Part shown: piece after piece, positions 1 to 10,093 of the stretch
Position numbering within the stretch: the first letter of the stretch is position 1
How the letters are laid out: every line of letters begins with the position of its first letter
NCBI GenBank assembly: GCA_040758375.1
Contig: JBFLWE010000013.1
Coordinates: 1 to 64,000, forward strand
Source of the DNA: CAMLIZ01 sp040758375
Lineage (GTDB): Bacteria > Pseudomonadota > Gammaproteobacteria > Burkholderiales > Burkholderiaceae_C
Direction of reading: 5' to 3'
Length of the DNA: 64,000 nucleotides
Position numbers and translations under genes: made by a program
The notes under the pieces: model-generated
Database searches by the model: none
Told to the model about the DNA's origin: nothing
The model's input: only the letters and a program-made list of their open reading frames with translations

Positions 1-122
1 CCGCGTAATGCTGCGAGTCGACGACCACCGGTAAGCCGTGTGCGGGAAATCCGCACGCACGGTTTGAACGGGGGCGTTGGCTCCGAACCCGGCCTTCAGG
101 CCGACTAAGAACCAACGTCTAC
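1..122 (+). mobile_element. 3' end of a group II intron (domains V and VI)
   Basis: Positions 33-65 fold like catalytic domain V. The lower stem AAGCCGTG/CACGGTTT has the AGC triad and a G-U pair, a two-base CG bulge sits at 56-57, and an upper stem TGCGG/CCGCA is capped by a GAAA-type loop. Domain VI follows: CGTTGG (75-80) pairs with CCAACG (112-117) around an inner GGCC/GGCC hairpin (91-102). The intron should end with an AY dinucleotide at about 121-122. The reverse transcriptase gene and the 5' part would lie left of the window. The exact 3' splice site and the intron class cannot be fixed from this fragment. Confidence 0.75.
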
Positions 123-124
123 CA

Positions 125-1720
125 ATGACCGCGTCCCGCGCCGCGCCGCACGCCACGCCCTCCGAACGCCTCGCGGCGGCACACCGGCTGGTCGCCGTCA
201 CGGTGCTGGGCTTCGCTTCGGGCCTGCCGCTGGCGTTGACCGGCCAGGCCATGCAGGCGTGGCTCACCCAGGAAGGCGTGGACCTGGCCACCATCGGCTT
301 CCTCAGCCTGGTGGGCCTGCCCTATACCTTCAAGTTCCTCTGGGCCCCCCTGATGGACCGCTTCGAGCTGCCCTGGCTCGGGCGGCGCCGCGGCTGGCTG
401 GTGCTGACGCAGCTGGCGCTGGCCGGCGCACTGCTGCTGATGTCGGTGACCTCACCCACCGCCGCGATGCGCAGCTTCGCGCTGCTGGCGCTGCTGGTGG
501 CTTTTTTCTCCGCCACGCAGGACGTGGTGTACGACGCCTACCGCACCGACTTGCTGCCTGCCGCGCAGCGCGGCGTGGGCTCCTCGCTCAACGTGCTGGG
601 CTACCGCCTCGCGATGATCCTCTCAGGCGGCATCGCGTTCATCTGGACCGACCCCGCGCAGGGCGGCGGCTGGAACTGGCCCCAGGTGTACCGGCTGATG
701 GCAGGCCTGATGGTGGGGGCGGCGCTGTTTTCCGCGCTGCTGGTGCCGCCGTTGAAGCAGGCCCGCCCACCGGCCAGCGCCGCGCGGCATGACGTGCTGG
801 GCTTCCTGGCGGTGCTGGCGGCCGTGGGCGTGGGCGTGGTGGTCACCGACCGCGTCGCGCAGCCCGTGGCGCGCCTGCTGCTGCAGCCGCTGTGGGAAGG
901 CAGCGCACTGGCGCCCGCGCTGCAGGCCAAGTGGGGCGAACTGCTGGCGCTGCTCATCGGCATTGGTGCCACGCTGCCGCTGGCCGCCTGGGCCGCGCGC
1001 AAGGCCCGTTTCGAGACGCTGATCAACGGCCTGCGCAGCTACTTCTCGCTGCCGGGCGCGGGCGCCTTCCTGGCCTTGATCGTGCTGTACAAGCTGGGCG
1101 ACGCCTTCGCCGCCTCGTTGATGACGCCCTTCCTGCTCAAGGCCATGGCCTTCAGCGCGGCCGAGATCGGCGTGGTCAACAAGGTGCTGGGCCTGTGGCT
1201 CACGATCCTGGGCGCGCTGGCCGGTGGCACGCTGATGGTGAAGCTGGGGCTGTGGCGCTCGCTGCTGCTGTTCGGCCTGCTGCAGGCGGCCAGCAACCTG
1301 GGCTTCTGGTGGCTGGCCGTGGCCGGCAAGGGCATGATCCCCGGCGTGACGATTCCCGCCTTCGACTGGGGCTTCGTCAAGCTGGCCACCGACACGCCGA
1401 TGGACGGCGGGCTGCTGATGGTGGTGGCCTTCGAGAACCTCTCCGGTGGCATGGGCACCGCGGCCTTCGTGGCCTTCCTGATGAGCCTGTGCAACCAGCG
1501 CTTCACCGCCACGCAGTACGCGCTGCTGTCGGCGTTTGCCTCGGTGGGCCGGGTATGGGTGGGGCCGCTGGCCGGGGTGCTTGCAGAATCGATCGGCTGG
1601 CCCATCTTCTTCGTCGTGTCGACCATCATGGCGCTGCCCGCGTTGGGCATGCTGTGGTGGTTGCGCCGCCCCGTGAAGGCGCTCGAGGTCGACCCCGGCG
1701 CGCCGGCGGCGGACGACTGA
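125..1720 (+). CDS. ampG: AmpG-type muropeptide permease (MFS)
   Basis: Inner-membrane transporter of the major facilitator superfamily, expected to import GlcNAc-anhydroMurNAc muropeptides for cell-wall recycling. The N-terminal region matches AmpG closely: a GFASGLPLAL first helix, a TIGFLSLVG segment, the KFLWAPLMDR loop and the GRRRGW turn. About 12-14 hydrophobic segments run to the C-terminus. The protein is 531 residues from the ATG at 125, a little longer than Escherichia coli AmpG. A TTG at 77 would extend the frame, but it lies inside intron domain VI, so ATG 125 is preferred. No clear ribosome binding site precedes it, because the intron end sits two bases upstream. The original upstream region has been displaced by the intron. 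Confidence 0.88.
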   Translation: MTASRAAPHATPSERLAAAHRLVAVTVLGFASGLPLALTGQAMQAWLTQEGVDLATIGFLSLVGLPYTFKFLWAPLMDRFELPWLGRRRGWLVLTQLALAGALLLMSVTSPTAAMRSFALLALLVAFFSATQDVVYDAYRTDLLPAAQRGVGSSLNVLGYRLAMILSGGIAFIWTDPAQGGGWNWPQVYRLMAGLMVGAALFSALLVPPLKQARPPASAARHDVLGFLAVLAAVGVGVVVTDRVAQPVARLLLQPLWEGSALAPALQAKWGELLALLIGIGATLPLAAWAARKARFETLINGLRSYFSLPGAGAFLALIVLYKLGDAFAASLMTPFLLKAMAFSAAEIGVVNKVLGLWLTILGALAGGTLMVKLGLWRSLLLFGLLQAASNLGFWWLAVAGKGMIPGVTIPAFDWGFVKLATDTPMDGGLLMVVAFENLSGGMGTAAFVAFLMSLCNQRFTATQYALLSAFASVGRVWVGPLAGVLAESIGWPIFFVVSTIMALPALGMLWWLRRPVKALEVDPGAPAADD

Positions 1721-1762
1721 ACCCTTTTTGCCAGGTGCGCGCTTTGCCCTTGTGAGCCTGAA

Positions 1763-2674
1763 ATGAACGACCGCTTCATCACCGATGCCGAGATCGCCGC
1801 CCCCTTGCACGGCTTCGGCTGCGCCTGCCACGGCCGGCGCCTGTTCACCGGCGCGCTGCTCGGCGCGGGCGTGCTGGCCACCGTGCCGGCTGTCGCACGC
1901 GACGGGGTCGAGGTCGACAAACAGTCGTCGTTCTCGAAGCTGGTGCCGGCCGAGCAGATCGAGCAGGCCGCCGACCAGCAGTACCGCCAGATGGTGCAGC
2001 AGGCCGCGCAGAAGCGGGCGCTCGCGCCGCCTGATCATCCGCAGGTGCAGCGTCTGCGTGCGATCGCGCAGCGCATCATTCCCTACACCAACGACTGGAA
2101 CGAGCGCGCACGCCGCTGGAACTGGGAGGTCAACCTCATCGGCTCGAAGGACCTCAACGCCTTCTGCATGCCGGGCGGCAAGATCGCGTTCTTCTACGGC
2201 CTGCTGCAGAACCTGCAGCTCAGCGACGACGAAGTGGCCATGGTGATGGGCCACGAAATGGCGCATGCGCTGCGCGAACACGCGCGCGAGCGCATGGGCA
2301 AGACGGCGGCCACGCGCATCGGCGCCAGCCTCATCAGCTCGCTGTTCGGGCTGGGCAATGCGGGCGACGCGCTGCTCAACATGGGCAGCCAGCTGCTCAC
2401 GCTGCGCTTCAGCCGCGAAGACGAATCCGAGGCCGACCTGGTGGGCATGGAGCTCGCCGCGCGCGCCGGCTACGACCCCAAGGCCGGCGTGTCGCTGTGG
2501 ACCAAGATGCTGGGCGCGAACAAGAACGCGCCGCCGCAGTTCCTCTCCACCCACCCTTCGGGCCCCACCCGCATCCGCGACATCGAGGCCAACCTGCCGC
2601 GCGTGGAGCCGCTGTACGCGCGGGCGCAGAAGCCGCCGCGTCAGTTCGGGCCGCCGCCGCAGAAGGCGGGTTGA
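1763..2674 (+). CDS. M48 family metallopeptidase, LoiP/YcaL-like
   Basis: Zinc peptidase of 303 residues. HEMAH is at about residues 164-168 and the third ligand Glu is in the ESEAD motif near residue 223, as in M48 enzymes of the LoiP/YcaL/BepA type. These act on envelope proteins. The N-terminus carries GRRLFTGALLGAG followed by VPAVARD, which reads as a twin-arginine-like signal peptide rather than a lipoprotein signal. The protein is therefore probably periplasmic. It lies 42 bases after ampG on the same strand and convergent with the metallo-hydrolase gene. A second, larger M48 protein with a TPR-like tail is at 31886. Confidence 0.85.
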   Translation: MNDRFITDAEIAAPLHGFGCACHGRRLFTGALLGAGVLATVPAVARDGVEVDKQSSFSKLVPAEQIEQAADQQYRQMVQQAAQKRALAPPDHPQVQRLRAIAQRIIPYTNDWNERARRWNWEVNLIGSKDLNAFCMPGGKIAFFYGLLQNLQLSDDEVAMVMGHEMAHALREHARERMGKTAATRIGASLISSLFGLGNAGDALLNMGSQLLTLRFSREDESEADLVGMELAARAGYDPKAGVSLWTKMLGANKNAPPQFLSTHPSGPTRIRDIEANLPRVEPLYARAQKPPRQFGPPPQKAG

Positions 2675-2682
2675 GAATCCGC

Positions 2683-3321
2683 TCAGCGGCCTCCCACAAA
2701 CGGATTCGTCAACCGCTCCGTCCCGAACGAACCCTCCGGCCCATGGCCGGGAATGAACACCGTTTCATCCCCCATCGGCCAGAGCTTCTTGGTGATCGAC
2801 TCCACCAACGTGTCGAAATCCCCGCCCGGAAAGTCCGTGCGCCCGATGCTGCCGGCGAACAGCACGTCGCCCACGAAGCAGCGCTGCGCCTCGGCTGAAT
2901 GAAACACCACATGCCCCGGCGTGTGCCCCGGGCAGTGCCGCACCGCCAGCTCGCAGCGCCCCACCCGCACCGTGTCGCCGTCTTCCAGCCAGCGCGCCGG
3001 CGTGAAGCCTTCCGCGGGCGGGAAGCCGAACATCCGGCTCTGCTGCGGCAGCCCGTCGATCCAGAACTGGTCGCCGCGGTGCGGGCCGATGATCGGCAGC
3101 CCGGCCTCGCGCGCCAGCTGCCCCGCGCCGCCGGCATGGTCGATGTGGGCGTGGGTGAGCCAGATCGCCTCCAGCCGCACCCCCAGCCGTGTCGCTTCGG
3201 CGCGCAGCCGCGGCAGCTCGCCGCCGGGGTCGATCACCGCGCCGGCCATCGTCTCGTCGCACCACACGATCGAGCAGTTCTGCTGGAAGGCCGTCACCGG
3301 CACCGTGCGGTAGCGCAGCAT
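2683..3321 (-). CDS. MBL-fold hydrolase, glyoxalase II/YcbL-like
   Basis: Metallo-beta-lactamase fold protein of 212 residues. It has THAHIDHAGG (zinc ligands at about residues 57-62), the CPGHTPGH motif, the GDVLFAGSIGRTDFPGG stretch and a final PGHGP, the pattern of small YcbL-type glyoxalase II-like enzymes. Likely a cytosolic thioester hydrolase such as S-lactoylglutathione hydrolase; the true substrate is not visible. The frame also opens at a TTG at 3330 that would overlap the exonuclease III stop. The ATG at 3321, ten bases after that stop, is preferred. It is probably co-transcribed with the exonuclease gene. Confidence 0.8.
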   Translation of the reverse strand: MLRYRTVPVTAFQQNCSIVWCDETMAGAVIDPGGELPRLRAEATRLGVRLEAIWLTHAHIDHAGGAGQLAREAGLPIIGPHRGDQFWIDGLPQQSRMFGFPPAEGFTPARWLEDGDTVRVGRCELAVRHCPGHTPGHVVFHSAEAQRCFVGDVLFAGSIGRTDFPGGDFDTLVESITKKLWPMGDETVFIPGHGPEGSFGTERLTNPFVGGR

Positions 3322-3331
3322 CTCGAGCAAC

Positions 3332-4117
3332 CTACAGCGTGAAGTCGTAGTCGATGATCAGCGGCGCATGGTCCGAGAAGCGCTGCTCCAGGTAGATGGC
3401 TTCCTTGCGCGCGTGCTCGGCCAGCGCCGGCGTGGCCAGGTGGTAGTCAAGCCGCCAGCCCACGTTCTTGGCCCAGGCCTGGCCGCGGTTGCTCCACCAG
3501 GTGTATTGCTCGGGGTGCGGGTTGAGCTTGCGGAACACGTCCACCAGGCCCAGCTGGTCCAGGGCCTTGGTCATCCAGGCCCGCTCCTCGGGCAGGAAGC
3601 CGGAGTTCTTCTGGTTGCTGCGCCAGTTCTTCAGGTCGATCTCCTTGTGCGCGATGTTGATGTCGCCCACCAGGATGTAGTCGCGCTCGGCCTTCAGGCG
3701 TTGCAGGTGCGGGTACACCACCTCGAGGAAGCGGAACTTGGCCGCCTGCCGCTCCTCGCCGCTGGAGCCGCTGGGAAAGTAGCAGCTGATGATCGAGAGG
3801 CGCCGGTGCGGGGTGTCAAAACGCGTCTCCACATAACGCCCTTCGTCGTCAAATTCCGGCACCCCGAAGCCGATGACCACGTCGCTGGGCTCCTTCCTGG
3901 CATAGACGGCCACGCCCGAGTAGCCTTTTTTCTGCGCGTAGTGGAAATGCCCCTTCAGCCCCGCGATGTGCTCGAAGCGGCCGTGCACGTCGGTGGCCTG
4001 GGCCTTGATCTCTTGCACGCCCATACAATCGGCGCGCACGCTTTCCACCCAGGGCAGCAGCCCCTTGTTCACGGCCGAGCGGATACCGTTCAAGTTGAGC
4101 GTGACGAGCCGGAACAC
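3332..4117 (-). CDS. xth: Exodeoxyribonuclease III
   Basis: DNA repair enzyme of the EEP family with 3'-5' exonuclease and AP-endonuclease activity. The 261 residues cover the whole family length. Visible catalytic residues are Glu36 (VQEIKAQ), Asp152 and Asn154 (GDINIAHKEID), and the terminal SDHAPL motif with Asp249 and His250. The start is GTG at 4117, giving the MFRLVTLNLNG N-terminus typical of the family. It is divergent from pyrE, with only 20 bases between the two start codons, so promoters for each must lie inside the other's coding sequence. Confidence 0.93.
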   Translation of the reverse strand: MFRLVTLNLNGIRSAVNKGLLPWVESVRADCMGVQEIKAQATDVHGRFEHIAGLKGHFHYAQKKGYSGVAVYARKEPSDVVIGFGVPEFDDEGRYVETRFDTPHRRLSIISCYFPSGSSGEERQAAKFRFLEVVYPHLQRLKAERDYILVGDINIAHKEIDLKNWRSNQKNSGFLPEERAWMTKALDQLGLVDVFRKLNPHPEQYTWWSNRGQAWAKNVGWRLDYHLATPALAEHARKEAIYLEQRFSDHAPLIIDYDFTL

Positions 4118-4137
4118 AGCCTCGGAACCTTTCGCAA

Positions 4138-4809
4138 ATGAGCACGACCACCGACACGCTGGCCCAGGAGTTCGTCAAGTTCTCCGTGGAATCCGGCGTG
4201 CTGCGCTTCGGGGAATTCAAGACCAAGGCCGGGCGGCTTTCGCCCTACTTCTTCAACGCCGGCCTGTTCGACGACGGCGCCAAGCTGCAGCGCCTGGCGG
4301 AATTCTATGCACGGCGCCTGCTGGCTTCGGGCCTGCCGTTCGACATGCTGTTCGGCCCGGCCTACAAGGGCATCACGCTGGCCGCCGCGGTGGCCATCGA
4401 GCTGGCGCGCCTGGGGCGCAACGTGCCCTACGCCTACAACCGCAAGGAGGCCAAGGACCACGGCGAGGGCGGCACGCTGGTGGGCGCCCCGGTCCAGGGC
4501 CGGGTGCTGATCGTCGACGACGTCATCAGCGCCGGCACCTCGGTGCGCGAGTCCATCGCCATGATCCAGGCCGCCGGCGCCACGCCCTGCGGCGTGGCGA
4601 TTGCGCTCGACCGCCAGGAGAAGGCCACTGAAAACGGGGCCGACGCACCCTGGTCGGCCGTGCAATACGTAACCCGCACGCTCGGCTTAAACGTCGTCGC
4701 CATCGCCACCCTGGCAGATTTGTTGCAGTATCTGCGTTCCAACAGCGACCCGGCCTTGCTCGCGCACGCCGCCGGCGTCGCCGCCTACCGGGAACGTTAC
4801 GGAGTCTGA
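4138..4809 (+). CDS. pyrE: Orotate phosphoribosyltransferase
   Basis: Pyrimidine biosynthesis enzyme that joins orotate to PRPP to give orotidine 5'-phosphate. The 223 residues carry the PRPP-binding motif VLIVDDVISAGTS near residues 122-134, the GPAYKGI loop near residue 76, and the KDHGEGG flexible catalytic loop. The start follows the exonuclease III start on the opposite strand by 20 bases. The next gene begins on the base after the pyrE stop (TGA then ATG), so the two are likely translated together. Confidence 0.95.
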   Translation: MSTTTDTLAQEFVKFSVESGVLRFGEFKTKAGRLSPYFFNAGLFDDGAKLQRLAEFYARRLLASGLPFDMLFGPAYKGITLAAAVAIELARLGRNVPYAYNRKEAKDHGEGGTLVGAPVQGRVLIVDDVISAGTSVRESIAMIQAAGATPCGVAIALDRQEKATENGADAPWSAVQYVTRTLGLNVVAIATLADLLQYLRSNSDPALLAHAAGVAAYRERYGV

Positions 4810-5516
4810 ATGCGCACACCGCGCAGGCGTGATCGTCTTATTGTTGCAGTGCAAGGCGGCGCCTTGGGCCTGCTGGCGGCTGGCGCGGTGCTCGCGGCGC
4901 AGCCCGGCGCTTCGGTGGGCGGCATCTACACCTGCGTCACGCCCGACGGCCGCAAGGTCACGTCTGACCGTCCCATTCCCGAGTGCACCGCGCGCGAGCA
5001 GCGCCTGCTCAACCGCGACGGTTCGCTCAAGCAGGTGATCCCCCCGGTGCTCACCGCCGACGAGCGCGCCGAGAAGGAGGCACGCGAGCGCAAGGCCGAG
5101 CTGGACCGCCTGGCGCAGCTGGACGCCGTGCGGCGCGACCGCCACCTCGTGGCGCGCTACCCGGACGAGTCTTCGCACACCAAGGCGCGCGAGGCGGCGC
5201 TCGACACGGTGCGCCTGGCGATGAAAGCCTCCGAAAAGCGCATGGAGGAGCTGGCGGCGGAGCGCAAGCCGCTGCTGCAGGAGGCCGAGTTCTACAAGGG
5301 CAAGGCCTTGCCGCCCAAGCTGAAGCAACAGCTCGATGCCAACGACGCCGCGGTGGACGCCCAGCGTTCGGCCATCCAGAACCAGCAGGCCGAGCTGGAG
5401 CGCATCAACCGGCTGTACGACGCCGAGCTCTCGCGGCTGAAGAAGCTGTGGGCCGGCGCGGCGCCGGGCACGGTGGCCGACGGCACGGCTCGCGGCGGCG
5501 CCAGGACCGGCAAGCC

Positions 5517-5520
<4 letters not shown>
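4810..5520 (+). CDS. DUF4124-type exported protein
   Basis: Protein of 236 residues with a basic start, a hydrophobic segment (VAVQGGALGLLAAGAVLAA) and then the IYTCVTPDGRKVTSDRPI block typical of DUF4124 proteins. The rest is charged and predicted helical or coiled coil, rich in Glu, Arg and Ala with long KAREAALDT-like stretches. Likely periplasmic; function unknown. The ATG directly abuts the pyrE stop. The stop TAA at 5518-5520 overlaps tail to tail with the gatB stop on the other strand, through the shared bases TTAA at 5517-5520. Confidence 0.72.
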
Positions 5521-6964
<1,444 letters not shown>

Positions 6965-6968
<4 letters not shown>

Positions 6969-8455
6969 AGGCTGGCGGGTGCTCGTTGGTGCCAGTCGGT
7001 GGCTTGCTGGAAGGCGTGGGCCGCGCGCAGCAGCTCGGCTTCCTGGAAGTAGTTGCCCAGCAGCTGCAGGCCCACCGGCATGCCGCCTTCGCCGAAACCG
7101 GCGGGAATGCTCATGCCGGGCAGGCCGGCCAGGCTGCCGGGCAGCGTGAAGATGTCGGCGAGGTAGGCCTTCACCGGGTCGTCGCCCTGTTCGCCCAGCT
7201 TCCACGCCACCGAGGGCGCCACCGGTCCGGCGATCAAGTCGCACTGCCGGAAGCAGGCCTGGAAGTCGTCGGCGATCATGCGGCGCAGCTTTTGCGCCTG
7301 CAGGTAGTAGGCGTCGTAGTAGCCGTGGCTCAACACGTAGGTGCCGATCATGATGCGGCGCTTCACCTCGGGGCCGAAGCCTTCGGCGCGCGTCTTCTTG
7401 TACATGTCCAGCAGGTCGGTGTATTTCGCCGCGCGATGCCCGTAGCGCACGCCGTCGAAGCGGCTCAGGTTCGAGCTGGCCTCGGCCGGGGCGATGATGT
7501 AGTACACCGGGATCGACAGCTCGGTGCGCGGCAGGCTCAGGTCCACCAGCGTCGCGCCCAGCTTTTCAAGCTCCGTCAGCGCGGCGCGCAGCGCGCCGTG
7601 CACGTCGGCCGCCAGCGCAGCAGGGAAAAATTCCTTCGGCAGGCCGATGCGCAGCCCTTGCAGCGGCCGGGCGGCGCTGGCGCCTGCACGCGGCTGCAGC
7701 ATCTGCTGGTGAAAGTCCTGCGGCGGCCGCTCGGCGCTGGTGGCGTCGCGTTCGTCGAAGCCGCTCATCGCCGACAGCAGCAGTGCGCAGTCTTCGGCGC
7801 TGCGCGCCATCGGTCCGGCCTGGTCCAGGCTGGAGGCGAAGGCGATCATCCCGTAGCGCGAGCACACGCCGTAGGTGGGCTTGATGCCGGTGATGCCGCA
7901 AAAGCTGGCCGGCTGGCGGATCGAGCCGCCGGTGTCGGTGCCGGTGGCCGCGGGCAGCAGGCGGGCCGCCACGGCGGCGGCCGAGCCGCCGGAGGAGCCG
8001 CCGGGCACCCGGCCGGTGTCCCAGGGGTTGCGCACCGGGCCGTAGGCCGAGTTCTCGTTGGTCGAGCCCATCGCGAACTCGTCGCAATTGAGCTTGCCCA
8101 GCGACACCGTGCCGGCGGCGGCCAGCCGTTGCACCACGGTGGCGTCGAAGGGGCTGAGGTAGCCGGCCAGCATCTTCGAGCCGGCGGTGGTGGGCTGGTC
8201 GCGGGTGACGAAGATGTCCTTGTGCGCCAGCGGCACGCCCAGCAGCGCGGCGGCATCGCTGCTGGCGCGGCGTGTGTCGGCCGCGCGGGCCGCGTCCATC
8301 GCGCGATCGGCGTCCACGGCGAGGAAGGCGCCAAGGTGTTCGTGCTTCGCAATCCGTGCAAGCAGGTGTTGCGTGAGTTCGGCGCTCGAAACGGCCTTGG
8401 CCGCGAGCGCGCGGGCGAGCTCGGCCACGCCCAGGTCGTGCAGCGCGCGGCTCAT
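6965..8455 (-). CDS. gatA: Asp-tRNA(Asn)/Glu-tRNA(Gln) amidotransferase subunit A
   Basis: Amidase-signature subunit that releases ammonia from glutamine for the GatCAB reaction. The 496 residues show the Ser-cisSer-Lys triad: Lys79 in PLAHKDIF, cis-Ser154 in PGGSSGGSAA and the nucleophile Ser178 in DTGGSIRQPAS. Spacing fits the family. The start overlaps the gatC stop by four bases and its own stop overlaps the gatB start by four bases, so the three subunits are translationally coupled. Confidence 0.96.
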
Positions 8456-8751
8456 TCGATCACCTTCGGCACGAGGAACAGCCCGTCTTCGACGGCGGGC
8501 GCGCTGCGCTGGTTCAGCTCGCGCTCGTTGGCCTCGGTGACCGCGTCCTCGCGCAGCCGCAAGACGACTTCCTGCACGGCCGACAGCGGGGTGTACAGCG
8601 GCTCCACGCCGCTGGTGTCCACCGCGCGCATGCGCTCGACGATGCCGAAGAAGCCGTTGAGCTGCTGCAGCATCACGGCTTGTTCCTCGGGTTGCAGTTC
8701 GAGCCGCGCCAAGTGGGCGATGCGGCTCACGTCTTCGGAGCTCAGAGCCAT
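8452..8751 (-). CDS. gatC: Asp-tRNA(Asn)/Glu-tRNA(Gln) amidotransferase subunit C
   Basis: Small 99-residue subunit that wraps around GatA and GatB and stabilises the complex. It has the family pattern VSRIAHLARLEL near the N-terminus, a central DTSGVEPLYTPL and the C-terminal FLVPKVIE. First gene of the gatCAB operon, divergent from mreB across a 228-base intergenic region. Presence of gatCAB means this organism forms Gln-tRNA and/or Asn-tRNA by the indirect route, if other tRNA synthetases allow. Confidence 0.94.
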   Translation of the reverse strand: MALSSEDVSRIAHLARLELQPEEQAVMLQQLNGFFGIVERMRAVDTSGVEPLYTPLSAVQEVVLRLREDAVTEANERELNQRSAPAVEDGLFLVPKVIE

Positions 8752-8829
8752 CTGGAAATGGGGCCGAAAGGCCCGGAATTCGCGGGTTTCAAGGGTTCCC
8801 GAAGAGGGTGGGAACCGGGGGTGATCGGG

Positions 8830-8835
8830 TATTAT
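8830..8835 (+). promoter_or_regulatory. Candidate -10 element of the mreB promoter
   Basis: TATTAT differs from the sigma-70 -10 consensus at one base, in an otherwise GC-rich 228-base region between gatC and mreB. No good -35 is seen at the usual spacing. If used, the mreB leader would be about 140 bases. It is only seven bases from a consensus DnaA box. Confidence 0.35.
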
Positions 8836-8841
8836 CTCTGG

Positions 8842-8850
8842 TTATCCACA
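8842..8850 (+). promoter_or_regulatory. Consensus DnaA box upstream of mreB
   Basis: TTATCCACA is an exact match to the high-affinity DnaA box. It lies in the gatC-mreB intergenic region, just downstream of the TATTAT element, where bound DnaA could affect early transcription of mreB. It is single: I did not see a cluster that would suggest a replication origin. Binding is an inference. Confidence 0.45.
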
Positions 8851-8979
8851 ACCCTCCGGTGGGCTGCGCGGTGTGCGTTGCACGAGCAGCCCCAAGCCGG
8901 AGGATTTTTGTGCCCGCTCGAACACAAACTCCGGCGCGCGTTGCCCCCTGAAGACGAGCGCCTCGCCCAACACAACACC

Positions 8980-10023
8980 ATGTTCGGATCCCTGCGTCGC
9001 TACTTCTCGACCGATCTCGCGATCGACCTGGGCACCGCCAACACGCTGATCTACGTGCGTGGCAAAGGCATCGTGCTCGACGAGCCTTCGGTCGTGGCCA
9101 TCCGCCACGAAGGCGGGCCCAACGGCAAGAAGGTCATCCAGGCCGTCGGCGCCGAAGCCAAGGCCATGCTCGGCAAGGTGCCGGGCAACATCGAAGCCAT
9201 CCGCCCGATGAAAGACGGCGTGATCGCCGACTTCGTGATCACCGAGCAGATGATCAAGCAGTTCATCAAGATGGTGCACCCGCGCAGCCTGCTCACCCCG
9301 AGCCCGCGCATCATCATCTGCGTGCCCTGCGGCTCCACCCAGGTGGAGCGCCGCGCCATCAAGGACGCAGCCGAGGCTGCGGGCGCATCCGCCGTCTACC
9401 TGATCGAGGAACCGATGGCCGCGGCCATCGGCGCCGGCCTGCCGGTGAGCGAGGCCTCGGGCTCGATGGTGGTCGACATCGGCGGCGGCACCACCGAGGT
9501 GGGCGTCGTGTCGCTCGGCGGCATGGTCTACAAGGGCAGCGTGCGCGTGGGCGGCGACAAGTTCGACGAGGCCATCATCAACTACATCCGCCGCAACTAC
9601 GGCATGCTGATCGGCGAGCAGACCGCCGAGGCCATCAAGGTCGGCATCGGCAGCGCCTTCCCGGGCAGCGAGGTGCGCGAGATGGAGGTCAAGGGCCGCA
9701 ACCTCAGCGAAGGCGTGCCGCGTGCGTTCACCATCTCCAGCAACGAGGTGCTGGAGGCGCTGACCGATCCGCTGAACCAGATCGTCTCCGCCGTGAAAAA
9801 TGCCCTGGAGCAGACGCCCCCGGAACTGGGCGCCGACATCGCCGAGCGTGGGATGATGCTCACCGGCGGTGGTGGCCTGTTGCGCGACCTCGACCGCTTG
9901 CTGGCCGAGGAAACCGGCCTTCCGGTGCTGGTCGCCGAAGACCCGCTGACCTGCGTGGTGCGCGGCTGCGGCATGGCGCTGGAGCGCATGGAACGCCTCG
10001 GTTCCATTTTCACGTCCGAATGA
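8980..10023 (+). CDS. mreB: Rod shape-determining actin homologue MreB
   Basis: Bacterial actin that polymerises under the inner membrane and guides the elongation complex. The 347 residues equal the standard length. Visible are the phosphate-1 loop IDLGTANT, the EPMAAAIGAGL block, the phosphate-2 motif VDIGGGTTEV and the C-terminal GGGGLLRDLD. An N-terminal FGSLRRYFS amphipathic start fits membrane binding. The frame is open further upstream, but the ATG at 8980 gives the conserved N-terminus. First gene of mreBCD-mrdA-rodA. Confidence 0.97.
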   Translation: MFGSLRRYFSTDLAIDLGTANTLIYVRGKGIVLDEPSVVAIRHEGGPNGKKVIQAVGAEAKAMLGKVPGNIEAIRPMKDGVIADFVITEQMIKQFIKMVHPRSLLTPSPRIIICVPCGSTQVERRAIKDAAEAAGASAVYLIEEPMAAAIGAGLPVSEASGSMVVDIGGGTTEVGVVSLGGMVYKGSVRVGGDKFDEAIINYIRRNYGMLIGEQTAEAIKVGIGSAFPGSEVREMEVKGRNLSEGVPRAFTISSNEVLEALTDPLNQIVSAVKNALEQTPPELGADIAERGMMLTGGGGLLRDLDRLLAEETGLPVLVAEDPLTCVVRGCGMALERMERLGSIFTSE

Positions 10024-10041
10024 CCGAATGAGTCCTGCGCA

Positions 10042-10070
10042 GAGCCGGCCCCTGAACCAGGCGCCGGCTC
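10042..10070 (+). terminator. Hairpin between mreB and mreC (attenuator-like)
   Basis: GAGCCGGC (10042-10049) pairs perfectly with GCCGGCTC (10063-10070) across a 13-base loop. It is followed by a weak T-containing run (GTTGTCCTT). It could terminate part of the transcripts so that MreB is made in excess over MreC and MreD, or stabilise the mreB message. The poor U-tract makes full termination unlikely. Confidence 0.4.
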
Positions 10071-10093
10071 GTTGTCCTTGAAGCCGCCGCCCC

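Noticed and set aside
77..124. Extended ampG start at TTG 77
   Set aside because: These codons are intron domain VI; the protein family begins near ATG 125.
8842..8850. Replication origin near the DnaA box
   Set aside because: Only one box was seen, with no AT-rich unwinding region and no dnaA, dnaN or gidA gene nearby.
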